A DNA stretch of 23,572 nt. Origin: a virus. The notes beneath the pieces were generated by a model that searched no databases, was not told the origin of the DNA, and was given only the letters and a program-made list of their open reading frames with translations. A program made the position numbers and the translations under genes. How positions within the stretch are numbered: the first letter of the stretch is position 1; each line of letters starts with the position of its first letter. The DNA is taken from the IMG/VR virus record IMGVR_UViG_3300028581_000248, positions 1-23,572 of that record; one strand, given 5' to 3'. This document shows, piece after piece, positions 6,641 to 14,406 of this stretch.

Positions 6641-6966
6641 TATGCCAACACCCCGTGCATTCTTTCTCTTCCTGAATTATATTCTACTTTTTCTATGATT
6701 GCATTTTTAATTGATTTATTTGTATATCCATCACGAACAAGTCCGGCCCAAAGATCTAAAGTTCTGATTATAATATCTGCAAGCTCAATCACAACTACGT
6801 CCCCGCCCTGATTCTTTCTCATTGCTTCTAATACCTCTGTAGCCTCTGAATGAATCATTGCAACCTGTTTCATATAAAAAATAAGACCGTTGTTAGCCTC
6901 CCAAAACCCTTTGTCAACCGCATTACTATGAATCTGAAAAGCTACCTCATCTAAATCGTATGTCAT
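6640..6966 (-). CDS. MazG-like nucleotide pyrophosphohydrolase
   Basis: The 108-residue helical protein has the MazG-superfamily metal site: E41-x2-E44 (HSEATEVLEAMR) and E61-x2-D64 (VIELADIIIRTL). It ends with the phage-typical segment YNSGRERMHG. Such enzymes hydrolyse (d)NTPs to monophosphates and pyrophosphate, cleaning or steering the nucleotide pool; some phage members are thought to lower host alarmones such as (p)ppGpp. It overlaps the polymerase gene upstream by four bases (ATGA) and recA downstream by one (TAATG), so it is made with the replication enzymes. The substrate cannot be read from sequence. Confidence 0.82.
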   Translation of the reverse strand: MTYDLDEVAFQIHSNAVDKGFWEANNGLIFYMKQVAMIHSEATEVLEAMRKNQGGDVVVIELADIIIRTLDLWAGLVRDGYTNKSIKNAIIEKVEYNSGRERMHGVLA

Positions 6967-9900
6967 TTGCTTATCTCCTTTAGTGTTATTGTTCCGTCTT
7001 TCATTTCGCTCATCGTAAGTTTTCTAACAGCCCCAGGCTCACACTTCATATACGCCTCTGCAAACATGGTTGGGAAAACAACAACAGAAGTAAGATTCCT
7101 ATCGTAATCTGCTATTGTCAAATATCCCATTCTTTTTCCAGCCTTTGTCATTCTTGGGGTAAATGATAAAACATAATATTCATCTTGACCATATGGAAGA
7201 GTTTTATAGTTTAAGAACCTTACTAATGAGGACTTGCTTTCTTTAACCTCATCAATCGGTACCGCTTCTGCAATTCTATTAGAAGAGGCTAGTATAAGGT
7301 ATGTCTTACCCTGCTCTATTTTACTTTCTTCATTGTCAAATATACCAATGCTACCAGTCTTATCTAAGAAGTCTACCCTTGACCAGCCCGTACCTCTCTT
7401 TACCTTCTTTGCCATTCCCATTAGAATCTGGCAACCAGCCTCATCAAAATCCTCATTGTTGTCCACATATGCGTAATAGTGAACAGGAACTGTCATATTA
7501 AATTCTGGTAGATTAAGGTACTCGTACAAGCTATCTCTAACAGAGTCTTCATTTCTTGGGTGGTCACTAAAGGTTAGTGCTCCAATAGCATCAAGAGCCT
7601 GTGTCGCTCTGGAGTTTATTCCACTACCCTTCTTTGAAGCAACATCCATGACATTAGCATAGGATGTGAACGGCCTGCTACTTATGATCTTTCCCGCCAC
7701 ATTATCTGAAATCCACTTTACAGAAGACAATCCAAATCTAATTCCCTTGCCTTCAATTTTAAAATCTATATCTGATTCGTTAACATGTGGAAGCTTAAGA
7801 GAAATACCCATCCGCTTAGCCTCAATTAGATATTCTGTTCTTGCATCTTTTTCTTTCTCATTCTTTAAGATAGAATACATAAACTCTGTAGGATAATAAA
7901 ACTTTAACCATGCCGTCCAATATGAAAGCATGGAATAAGCAACCGCATGGCTCTTGTTAAAAGAATATCCAGCATGGGCTTCAAAGTCATGCCAAAGTGC
8001 TTGAGCCATGAATGGACTCATATAGGTTGTGGCATTGCTAACAAACTTATCTTTAAACTCATCAAACTCTTTTGCATCCTTCTTCTTTCCAATAATCTTT
8101 CTGACTTTGTTTGCTTCTGCCATTGTCATTCCACCAAGGGTAATGCAGGCTTGCATCACCTGCTCTTGATATAGCACTTGGCCATACGTATCTTCTAGAT
8201 AGGGTTTCATTACTGGGTGGATATATTCTACAATATTTCTACCACTTTTTCTTGCAACATATTCTTTACCAATAGTATTCATGGCACCGGGTCTTACCAA
8301 TGCGTTAGACGCAACCAACTCATCAAAGTTGCTAACCCCCATCTTTATTAGAAGATTTGTGTAGGGGCCAGCCTCGCACTGGAACACTCCTTTGGTATGA
8401 CCATCTGAAAGCATTTGATAAATGTCTTTGTCCTTAAACTCAAGGCTGCTCAAGTCAATATCAATACCATGCCTTTGCTTTATAGACTTTAGGGCATCGT
8501 CAATGACGGTCAATGTCTTTAGACCAAGGGCATCAATCTTGATTAGACCAATTTCTGCAGCCTCATCCATGTCAACCGCAACTACTGGAATTCTTTCTGA
8601 GGTTGCTGGGTTGTTTCTGGTTTCCATTGGAGCATACTTAAATATCGGTTCCTTGGAAGTTACAACGCCAGCGGCATGGATACCCGTCCCCCGAATTCTT
8701 CCCCTTAAACTCTCCCCATACTCTCTAACCTCTGGATACTTATCTCTAAACCATGCAACGTTTGAAGAATGGCAATAGTCTTCCCATGTATCTATATTCT
8801 TTAGCGCCTTATTAACATCTGACAGCGGTACATTGAATATTCTAGAAACGTCCCTGACAATTCCCTTCCCACGAAATTGTAAGAAGGTAGCAATTGATGC
8901 AACATTCTTATATTCTCTTTCAAGGTAAGACTTAATCTCATCTCTTCTGTTGTCTTGTATGTCAACATCTATATCTGGAACATCGTCCCGCCCGTAGTCA
9001 ATAAACCTAGAGAACAACAAATTATATTTTATTGGATCTGGCTCAGTAATTCCAAGGGCAAAACAAACTAAAGATCCAGCAGCAGATCCACGGCCTGGAC
9101 CAACTATGATTCCCTGCGACTTGGCCCACGAAACCATGTTATTAACCACTAAGAAATATGGGGCAAAGTTCTTTTCTTTAATGATGGATAGCTCTTCTGC
9201 TGCTCTTTCTAAATATATTTCATTGGTGTCTACTCCACGCAACTTCATTCCCTTTGAGACAAGAATCTCAAGTTCTTTTTGTGGATTTTCTACCTTTATT
9301 GGCAAAAGATTAAGATTGCTTTTAATTTTGTAATCCTCAACCTTATCAGCAATTTCTAGTGTATTGGAATAGATACTGTCGTCTAGTATTCCTTCGCTAT
9401 CCATTGCTCCCTTCATTTCATCATAAGAAAGAAGGTGAATATCAAAACTTCTAAAAGACATTCTTCTATCTTCTCCATATAGATAGTCAAGTCTTTGCAT
9501 CATGTCTTTATACTTTAAGGATTCATCATATGTTGAACCCTTTAATACCTTACCGTGTGTGCTAAGCAAAAGCATTAACTCTTGAGTAACCTTCTGATCA
9601 GCAGTACAGTGATGGCAGTCTGGAGTGGTTATGCATTTAACTCCCATTGCCTTGGCCAAGAGGTGGAGTTCGGTATTCATCCCAGCGACATTATGTGGCA
9701 TTAGCTCTACATAAAAGTCATCACCAAACCTATTTTTAAACCAACCAATGCGCTCTTTAGCAACAGCGTATTCGTCTGCTTCTATTGCCTTGTTAAGCAG
9801 ACCAGACATACAAGCAGAAGAAACTATAAGACCTTCGCCATACTTATCAAGAACCTCAAAGTCTATGCGTGGTTTCTTATAGTACCCCTCTGTCCACCCA

Positions 9901-10238
9901 ATCTCATTCAACCGATTTAGATTCTGCAACCCCTTGGAATCTTTTGCAAGAATAACAATATGATTATATATGAGGTCTAGAGGATCTGCCCTTTCAGACT
10001 TGTCTCTTTTGTCAAACCTATCTCTAGCAATGTATGCTTCTATGCCAAGGATGGGCTTAATACCCATTTCTTTTGCAGCACGATACATTCTCCTGTGTGC
10101 AGAAAGAGAACCGTGATCGGTTATACCAATTGCTGGCATACCTAATTGGGCCGCTCTTGCCGCATACTCTTCTGGAGTGGCTACCCCGTCCATGAGGGAG
10201 CCCATGTCGGTGTGAACGTGAAGTGGGACGTAGTTCAA
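6963..10238 (-). CDS. dnaE: DNA polymerase III alpha subunit (DnaE1-like, with PHP domain)
   Basis: A 1091-residue C-family replicative polymerase. The N-terminal PHP domain keeps all nine expected metal ligands: H7, H9, D17, H42, E67, H93, C143, D207 and H209. It may therefore proofread, as in mycobacterial DnaE1. The palm has GPGRGSAAGSLV (380-391), the catalytic pair D424/D426 (PDIDVDIQD) and D569 (LIKIDALGL). Fingers motifs follow (GVFQCE, QEQVMQ, FNKSHAVAY), then a helix-hairpin-helix (DAIGAL, about 883) and a C-terminal OB domain (about 1000-1090). A clamp-binding peptide is not obvious. The start is TTG, five bases after the ssb stop, with no good ribosome site; the next Met is too late. 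Translation probably depends on coupling to ssb and should be low. Confidence 0.95.
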   Translation of the reverse strand: MNYVPLHVHTDMGSLMDGVATPEEYAARAAQLGMPAIGITDHGSLSAHRRMYRAAKEMGIKPILGIEAYIARDRFDKRDKSERADPLDLIYNHIVILAKDSKGLQNLNRLNEIGWTEGYYKKPRIDFEVLDKYGEGLIVSSACMSGLLNKAIEADEYAVAKERIGWFKNRFGDDFYVELMPHNVAGMNTELHLLAKAMGVKCITTPDCHHCTADQKVTQELMLLLSTHGKVLKGSTYDESLKYKDMMQRLDYLYGEDRRMSFRSFDIHLLSYDEMKGAMDSEGILDDSIYSNTLEIADKVEDYKIKSNLNLLPIKVENPQKELEILVSKGMKLRGVDTNEIYLERAAEELSIIKEKNFAPYFLVVNNMVSWAKSQGIIVGPGRGSAAGSLVCFALGITEPDPIKYNLLFSRFIDYGRDDVPDIDVDIQDNRRDEIKSYLEREYKNVASIATFLQFRGKGIVRDVSRIFNVPLSDVNKALKNIDTWEDYCHSSNVAWFRDKYPEVREYGESLRGRIRGTGIHAAGVVTSKEPIFKYAPMETRNNPATSERIPVVAVDMDEAAEIGLIKIDALGLKTLTVIDDALKSIKQRHGIDIDLSSLEFKDKDIYQMLSDGHTKGVFQCEAGPYTNLLIKMGVSNFDELVASNALVRPGAMNTIGKEYVARKSGRNIVEYIHPVMKPYLEDTYGQVLYQEQVMQACITLGGMTMAEANKVRKIIGKKKDAKEFDEFKDKFVSNATTYMSPFMAQALWHDFEAHAGYSFNKSHAVAYSMLSYWTAWLKFYYPTEFMYSILKNEKEKDARTEYLIEAKRMGISLKLPHVNESDIDFKIEGKGIRFGLSSVKWISDNVAGKIISSRPFTSYANVMDVASKKGSGINSRATQALDAIGALTFSDHPRNEDSVRDSLYEYLNLPEFNMTVPVHYYAYVDNNEDFDEAGCQILMGMAKKVKRGTGWSRVDFLDKTGSIGIFDNEESKIEQGKTYLILASSNRIAEAVPIDEVKESKSSLVRFLNYKTLPYGQDEYYVLSFTPRMTKAGKRMGYLTIADYDRNLTSVVVFPTMFAEAYMKCEPGAVRKLTMSEMKDGTITLKEISK

Positions 10239-10243
10239 GTCAT

Positions 10244-10891
10244 CTACCAGTCAACTGTTGCTGACGTGGTTGGGTTATCAAACCCAAGGTAGAACGCTTC
10301 TTGTTCTGCATAGGGAACGTTACGAACCGCACCCTCCAATGGAAATGCTTGGTATTCTGACCAATCAAACTCTTCCGTGTCGGGTGACCCAGGAATTAAA
10401 ATATAATTGGTTTCAGTACCCTTGCCACTTCTCTTTAGCTTCCAAACCATATTGGTGATGCCATTAGACTCCATGGCATATTCTCGAATTGTGCTAAAGG
10501 TGGCAGACTTTGCAACACCCATACTCCATACTGCCGCATATGGCTCTTCAACTCCATCATCAACAAGTACGTTAATGTAGAACCTTAAGCGCCCAGCCCA
10601 TCCAGCCTTTGGATCTTTTCTATGCATCTCTTCGGCCCAGTCGCGGCCCTCTGACTCCATTGTGTCAACGGCCTTACGCTTGTAATCCTTTGGATTGGTG
10701 TGTTCTTTGACAACGATAGCCAAGCCATTCTTTTCATTATAGTGTGCAGAATCCTCGTCTATCTCATTCATGAACCTAATCTTCATGCTTTGACCGTCCT
10801 CTAGCTTAAGCCAGCGAACCCGTGGTCCAGATGCCTGAGCCTTTGGCTTCATTGCATCGTTGATATCTTTTAACCCTCTAATTATTGTCAT
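10244..10891 (-). CDS. phage single-stranded DNA-binding protein
   Basis: The 215-residue protein lies between primase and polymerase genes. It has the features of the OB-fold ssDNA-binding proteins of large phages (gp32-like type) rather than bacterial SSB: a basic, aromatic start (PRVRWLKLEDGQSMKIRF), a core with WAGRLRFYINVLVDDG, an AAVWSMGVAKSATF strand, then NMVWKLKRSGKGTETNYIL. Unlike bacterial SSB it has no acidic C-terminal DDIPF-type tip, although it ends with Asp-Trp. It should coat single strands at the fork and in recombination. The ATG at 10891 has AAGGAG at ideal spacing, one of the strongest initiation sites here, fitting a protein needed in many copies. Assignment rests on pattern memory and context. 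Confidence 0.72.
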   Translation of the reverse strand: MTIIRGLKDINDAMKPKAQASGPRVRWLKLEDGQSMKIRFMNEIDEDSAHYNEKNGLAIVVKEHTNPKDYKRKAVDTMESEGRDWAEEMHRKDPKAGWAGRLRFYINVLVDDGVEEPYAAVWSMGVAKSATFSTIREYAMESNGITNMVWKLKRSGKGTETNYILIPGSPDTEEFDWSEYQAFPLEGAVRNVPYAEQEAFYLGFDNPTTSATVDW

Positions 10892-10899
10892 TCTTATAT

Positions 10900-10905
10900 C
10901 TCCTT
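10900..10905 (-). promoter_or_regulatory. strong ribosome binding site for the ssDNA-binding protein gene
   Basis: AAGGAG on the minus strand, eight bases before the ATG at 10891, in a 25-base gap after the primase stop. It contrasts with the polymerase gene that follows, which has a TTG start and no clear site. The pair would give many SSB molecules per polymerase from one mRNA. Confidence 0.7.
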
Positions 10906-10916
10906 ATATGTAATTG

Positions 10917-11870
10917 CTACTGTAATATGTAGCTTAGTTCGTCATCAAACTTTGAAACAAACTCTGATAGTCTTTGATCATCCATATCTGAAACATCTTT
11001 AACATCTTCAGGGAGATCAGCAGTTATGAGTGGACTGTTAAGATAAACCTTTAACTTTTCTCTCATCCCTCGCCCAGCCTCATCATTATCTGACAATAGT
11101 ATTATACTCCTAAAGTATCTTTTAAGCAACTCCTTCTGATGCTTGCTTACCGTGGCTCCCAGGGTGGCTATAGCATGTACTCCAACCTGCTCTAACCGAA
11201 TAGCGTCAAATGATGACTCAACAACAAAAACTTTATCATATCTTTTTGAAGAGGAAAGATTAAACATTGTCTTACTTTTTAATAAACCTATGCTATTTTT
11301 AAAATCTTTACCCTCAATTGATCTAGCAACAAATCCAATATACCTTCCATCTGGAGCAGTAATTGGAACAGTTACCATGTCTTGTTTTTCTGAGTATCCC
11401 AATAAGAATCTTTCTACGCTTTCCTTTTTTATTCCTCGCCCCTTTAGATAGGTGGCAGCCCTTGAAGAATTCAGGGCAGCAGAATTGAGAGTAATAATTA
11501 AGTCTTTATCAAACTCAACAAAGTCTTGTTCCTTTTTCCCAAGTAGTTCATCTATGTCTGAAACAATATTCTTTATACTAGCTTTTGAATGAATCATTCT
11601 CGTGGACTCAAAGAATGTTCTTTTAGATGAATACATGACTAATTCTGTTAGACTCTTTGATTCTTGGCAGCCAAAGCAGTAAAACTGTCCTGTAGTTTTT
11701 GAAACTTCTGCTGCTGGAGTTCTATAGTTATTATGATAGGGGCAGTATACGATGTAGTCGCTTTCTATTTCGTACTCTATATTGATTCCGCAGGTTTCCA
11801 GGACTCTTCTTGTTTGCTCTTCTGAATAGTAAGAGGAACCGTCCTGTTCTTGTCTACCCCTGATACGCAT
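10917..11870 (-). CDS. DnaG-type primase (short, CHC2 zinc finger plus TOPRIM)
   Basis: The 317-residue protein makes RNA primers for DNA synthesis. The zinc finger has C43-x2-H46 (YCPYH) and C65-x2-C68 (FYCFGC), the CHC2 pattern of DnaG. The catalytic TOPRIM domain shows E218 (VFVVESSFDAIRL) and D261/D263 (ILLSDNDEAGRGM). It is about half the length of bacterial DnaG and has no C-terminal helicase-binding domain, so contact with the DnaB-like helicase must work otherwise. The ATG at 11870 has GAAAGG just upstream. It overlaps the preceding gene by 94 bases in another frame, and no later Met precedes the zinc finger, so the overlap appears real. Confidence 0.9.
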   Translation of the reverse strand: MRIRGRQEQDGSSYYSEEQTRRVLETCGINIEYEIESDYIVYCPYHNNYRTPAAEVSKTTGQFYCFGCQESKSLTELVMYSSKRTFFESTRMIHSKASIKNIVSDIDELLGKKEQDFVEFDKDLIITLNSAALNSSRAATYLKGRGIKKESVERFLLGYSEKQDMVTVPITAPDGRYIGFVARSIEGKDFKNSIGLLKSKTMFNLSSSKRYDKVFVVESSFDAIRLEQVGVHAIATLGATVSKHQKELLKRYFRSIILLSDNDEAGRGMREKLKVYLNSPLITADLPEDVKDVSDMDDQRLSEFVSKFDDELSYILQ

Positions 11871-12106
11871 TGTGCCTTTCTCTTTCCTAGGAAAACCCCG
11901 TATACCGATAATAAAAAGTTAAATGTCTTTCCATTATACTGAACCGTAAAGTCTGGGTCAATATCATATCTAATAACGTAGCCTTTTCCTTGCATGATTG
12001 TTTTTAAAATATTTATATATTGTTCTTTAATGTTTGGGATGGCCGCTTCGTCATAGATTTCTCCGTCAATATTAAATTTTTTAATATTCTTATGTGAAAC
12101 AACCAT
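11777..12106 (-). CDS. unknown protein upstream of primase, leaderless-type start
   Basis: A 109-residue protein of unrecognised family. It begins basic and helical (MVVSHKNIKKFNIDGE), has a helix NIKEQYINILKTIMQ, then beta-rich segments (VIRYDIDPDFTVQYNGKTF) and a C-terminal stretch with FLGKRKAQCVSGVDKNRTV. The last 31 codons overlap the primase start in a different frame. Its ATG at 12106 has no Shine-Dalgarno sequence but lies six bases after a TATAAT. Its position between helicase and primase genes suggests a small replication accessory factor, but nothing in the sequence shows which. Confidence 0.7.
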   Translation of the reverse strand: MVVSHKNIKKFNIDGEIYDEAAIPNIKEQYINILKTIMQGKGYVIRYDIDPDFTVQYNGKTFNFLLSVYGVFLGKRKAQCVSGVDKNRTVPLTIQKSKQEESWKPAESI

Positions 12107-12118
12107 AGACTAATTATA
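12107..12118 (-). promoter_or_regulatory. TATAAT -10 box at leaderless spacing
   Basis: A perfect TATAAT (12113-12118, minus strand) is followed by six bases and the ATG at 12106, in the 19-base gap after the helicase gene. A transcript from it would start at the ATG, giving a leaderless mRNA for the unknown protein and then primase, SSB and polymerase. No ribosome site and no good -35 box are visible. The same arrangement occurs at 15-25. Confidence 0.45.
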
Positions 12119-12125
12119 CTATGAT

Positions 12126-13346
12126 TTAAATATCTTCCATGTCTTTATAAACAAACCTTCCTGCGTCAAAATCAACCCTGACTAAGAATTCACCCAGATA
12201 GCCCGACCTATTTTTTCTAAAAACACATTCTAAAATATCTGATGCGGGTTGACGACCAAGTGCTAAAACAAAGTCAGCGTCATATGCCAACTGCTTAGAC
12301 CACGCGACTTGACCAAGGGCTGGCACTGAGTTCATGTTTGTAGCGTCATCAGGGGTCGCAGAGGCGATAGCAATGATAGGAACCTGCTCAGATATCGCTA
12401 GAATCTTAAGCTCTCTAGATATGTTCTTTATCTTAACAGTCTCATTGTCTGTTTGAGAATTGGCCTGCATTAACTGAATATAATCAACAAAAACAATGTC
12501 GGGACTATATTGATCAATCTTTCCCCGAATAATTGCTGGAGTTACTTCCCCAAGTCCATCATTAGAAACAATATGGAAAGATGGCATATCTTTAAAATAT
12601 GTTTGACTCCATCTCTTAAATTCTTCTATGTCAACTTCTCCCGCAGACATTTTCCTCAAAGAGAAACGACCATCTGCCATAATTGTATAAGCCCTGTTGC
12701 GAACTTCACTTTCCGTCATCTCTAAAGAAATAAATAAAGGCTTCTTGCCTGTCTTCCATGCCTGAACTGCAAGGTATAGGGCTAAAAAGGACTTTCCAAT
12801 AGCGGGATATGCAAGCAATATTCCAAAGTTTCCTGGCATTATTCCTGCTGGCAGATAGTTGTCAAAACCGGCAAGACCTGTTTTGATTCCGTGATTACCC
12901 AGCCTGCTCATCTCTTCTATGTGATCGAAGTATGCAACGGCATCATCAATGTCTACAACATCTATATCACGAACATCTGCTGTTGATCTTTTTAGATCTG
13001 CCGTCTTTGAGATTAGGGTATCTAGGGCGCCAACGGTTTGGTTATTATTTAATTGACTTGCACTTGTCTTAAGAATATCCCGAAGGGTGGCATCCAAGTA
13101 ACTTGACCGTAACTCGTCCAAATGATGCTTTGTAGACCCAACATTGCTAACAGGCTCAAAGTCTCTAAACTTATCTACCACAAGTTCCATTGGTGGGACG
13201 GACATATTTTGCTCTGAGTAGTTGCGAATGAACTGCCAGATATCCCCATGTGTTTTAAAAAGAGAGTCTGGATTGGCTTGCAGCAAGACATGTATCTGCT
13301 TGTCTTTTAGAACTGCCGTTAGTGTCTTTGCCTCTACATTATCCAT
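12126..13346 (-). CDS. dnaB: replicative DnaB-type DNA helicase
   Basis: The 406-residue protein is a hexameric RecA-fold helicase that unwinds the fork. Walker A is AYPAIGKS (179-186), with alanine replacing the usual first glycine. E209 follows the second strand (LFISLEMTESE), Walker B is VFVDYIQLM with D288, and the C-terminal FRKNRSG (R377, R380) supplies the arginine finger typical of DnaB and T7 gp4. The N-terminal part (1-120) is helical and shorter than in bacterial DnaB, fitting phage members. ATG at 13346 follows the previous stop with no gap. It pairs with the separate primase downstream. Confidence 0.92.
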   Translation of the reverse strand: MDNVEAKTLTAVLKDKQIHVLLQANPDSLFKTHGDIWQFIRNYSEQNMSVPPMELVVDKFRDFEPVSNVGSTKHHLDELRSSYLDATLRDILKTSASQLNNNQTVGALDTLISKTADLKRSTADVRDIDVVDIDDAVAYFDHIEEMSRLGNHGIKTGLAGFDNYLPAGIMPGNFGILLAYPAIGKSFLALYLAVQAWKTGKKPLFISLEMTESEVRNRAYTIMADGRFSLRKMSAGEVDIEEFKRWSQTYFKDMPSFHIVSNDGLGEVTPAIIRGKIDQYSPDIVFVDYIQLMQANSQTDNETVKIKNISRELKILAISEQVPIIAIASATPDDATNMNSVPALGQVAWSKQLAYDADFVLALGRQPASDILECVFRKNRSGYLGEFLVRVDFDAGRFVYKDMEDI

Positions 13347-13652
13347 CTAGCTCTCCATCCATGCTCTAGCCCCGACTCTAAGTTTTTCTCGTAACAAACG
13401 ATCTTCGTCCTCTAAACGCTTTGATTGCAAAACCTTTTCGGAATTATAAGAAAACCAAGTCCAATCGGGGCTGGAGGAAACAATAAAATAATAATCAATA
13501 ATCTCTATGCACTTATCGTACCCATAGGATTCAATCATTGCATCAGCAGCCCATTGCTGAGAATATATATTTATATCTTGGCTTTTGTTGGACTCTTCCA
13601 ACTTCTTTTTGAACCTACTCAGTATTGCAAAGCGTAGCTTCTTGTCAGCCAT
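13347..13652 (-). CDS. unknown small protein next to helicase, possible loader
   Basis: A 101-residue charged helical protein that directly precedes the DnaB-like gene (stop and start abut). It has a helical N-terminus (RFAILSRFKKKLEE), a middle rich in Tyr and Trp (YDKCIEIIDYYF, then PDWTWFSYN) and a basic C-terminal helix (RLLREKLRVGARAWM). No ATPase motif is present, so it is not a DnaC-type loader. Small helical proteins encoded beside phage helicases are sometimes loaders of other kinds, which makes this a candidate by position only. Its ATG shares a base with the upstream stop (TAATG). Confidence 0.68.
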   Translation of the reverse strand: MADKKLRFAILSRFKKKLEESNKSQDINIYSQQWAADAMIESYGYDKCIEIIDYYFIVSSSPDWTWFSYNSEKVLQSKRLEDEDRLLREKLRVGARAWMES

Positions 13653-13858
13653 TAATCTTCTGCAAGTTCTTTCTTGGCTTCTGCAACCTTTTCAACAACC
13701 TTTGCCTCAACAAACTCATATACCCGATTCATTGCTTGGTCTGTTGTCTCTGAGTCGTGAACGAAATCGGTGCAGCCAAGGTCAACCCTAAGGCTTTGAA
13801 AGTTGCCAACGTTGAGTGTATACCCAAGGTTTACTGTAACTGTGGTCTTTTCTGACAC
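13652..13858 (-). CDS. small protein of unknown function, GTG start
   Basis: A 68-residue protein starting at GTG 13858, chosen because AGGAGG lies four bases upstream, right at the stop of the MerR-like gene. Starting further upstream would ignore this signal. The first half is beta-like (TVTVNLGYTLNVGNFQSLRV), and the second is a charged helix (DQAMNRVYEFVEAKVVEKVA). The strong ribosome site suggests high production early in the cluster. I recognise a general likeness to small conserved proteins of actinobacterial phages but no function. Confidence 0.68.
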   Translation of the reverse strand: MSEKTTVTVNLGYTLNVGNFQSLRVDLGCTDFVHDSETTDQAMNRVYEFVEAKVVEKVAEAKKELAED

Positions 13859-13866
13859 TGTTCCTC

Positions 13867-14406
13867 CTAGTATGTTCTCTCTGCCCAAGTGGGCACGAAT
13901 CTTCCATCTTCTGTTTTTGTGTAAAGTATTAGTGCATCACCCATTTTAGCCCTTAATTCTTGTTCTGTCAACACGAAGTTATTTACCTTTTTCCCATCGT
14001 TTCTTGGTCTACCCCTATGGATCTGGGACATGGCCTCTCGAATGGCAAAAACATCATCTTCTGAGTAATAAGATTTTTTATGAAACGTTCTAACCCCACC
14101 AATGGCTGCTCCAATTGGGGGTGGTGCTATCCCCTGATCAATGTACCTATGCATTTGGGCTTCAGCCCTATTTAAAAGTCTTGCGGTATCTATAATTGTA
14201 TAGGCTCTTTTACGATTCTTTCTAAAGTCTGAAAGCAGCATAGCCTGCTCTTTACCCTCATTTATACTAAATAGATAAACTATGTTTTGACTTTTATTTG
14301 ATAGGATTACCCTATATAATTTTCTTTCAACAAAGAATATTTTCTTGCAAGGCTCTATGACCCGTTCCCCGCGTGATTCCTTTGACTTTCTGCCCTTTGT
14401 AGCCAT
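13867..14406 (-). CDS. MerR-like helix-turn-helix protein, probable regulator
   Basis: The 179-residue protein (ATG 14406, GGGAAG upstream) carries a MerR-like DNA-binding region at about 69-129: YTIIDTARLLNRAEAQMHRY as helix-turn-helix, a turn with Gly and Pro, then a wing with GGVRTFHKKSYYSEDD leading into a long helix. Before it lies a beta segment (IFFVERKLYRVIL) and a very basic N-terminus (ATKGRKSKESRGER). There is no cysteine- or ligand-binding C-terminal domain of classical MerR; the end has beta strands (ALILYTKTEDGRFVP). It could control the replication genes that follow, and possibly its own promoter, where a small palindrome is present. A role as a DNA-structure or excisionase-like factor is an alternative. 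Confidence 0.72.
   Translation of the reverse strand: MATKGRKSKESRGERVIEPCKKIFFVERKLYRVILSNKSQNIVYLFSINEGKEQAMLLSDFRKNRKRAYTIIDTARLLNRAEAQMHRYIDQGIAPPPIGAAIGGVRTFHKKSYYSEDDVFAIREAMSQIHRGRPRNDGKKVNNFVLTEQELRAKMGDALILYTKTEDGRFVPTWAERTY

Noticed and set aside
8422-8778. 118-codon plus-strand frame inside the polymerase gene
   Set aside because: It is antisense to conserved polymerase motifs, including the D569 region; no domain or ribosome site.
6963-10238. Inteins in polymerase (also considered in RecA, helicase and large terminase)
   Set aside because: All four proteins run through their catalytic motifs at normal spacing with no inserted splicing or homing-endonuclease blocks.
10892-10916. 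Possible -10 box (TATAAG) upstream of the SSB gene
   Set aside because: It overlaps the ribosome binding site and has no matching upstream element; the strong SD explains the sequence.
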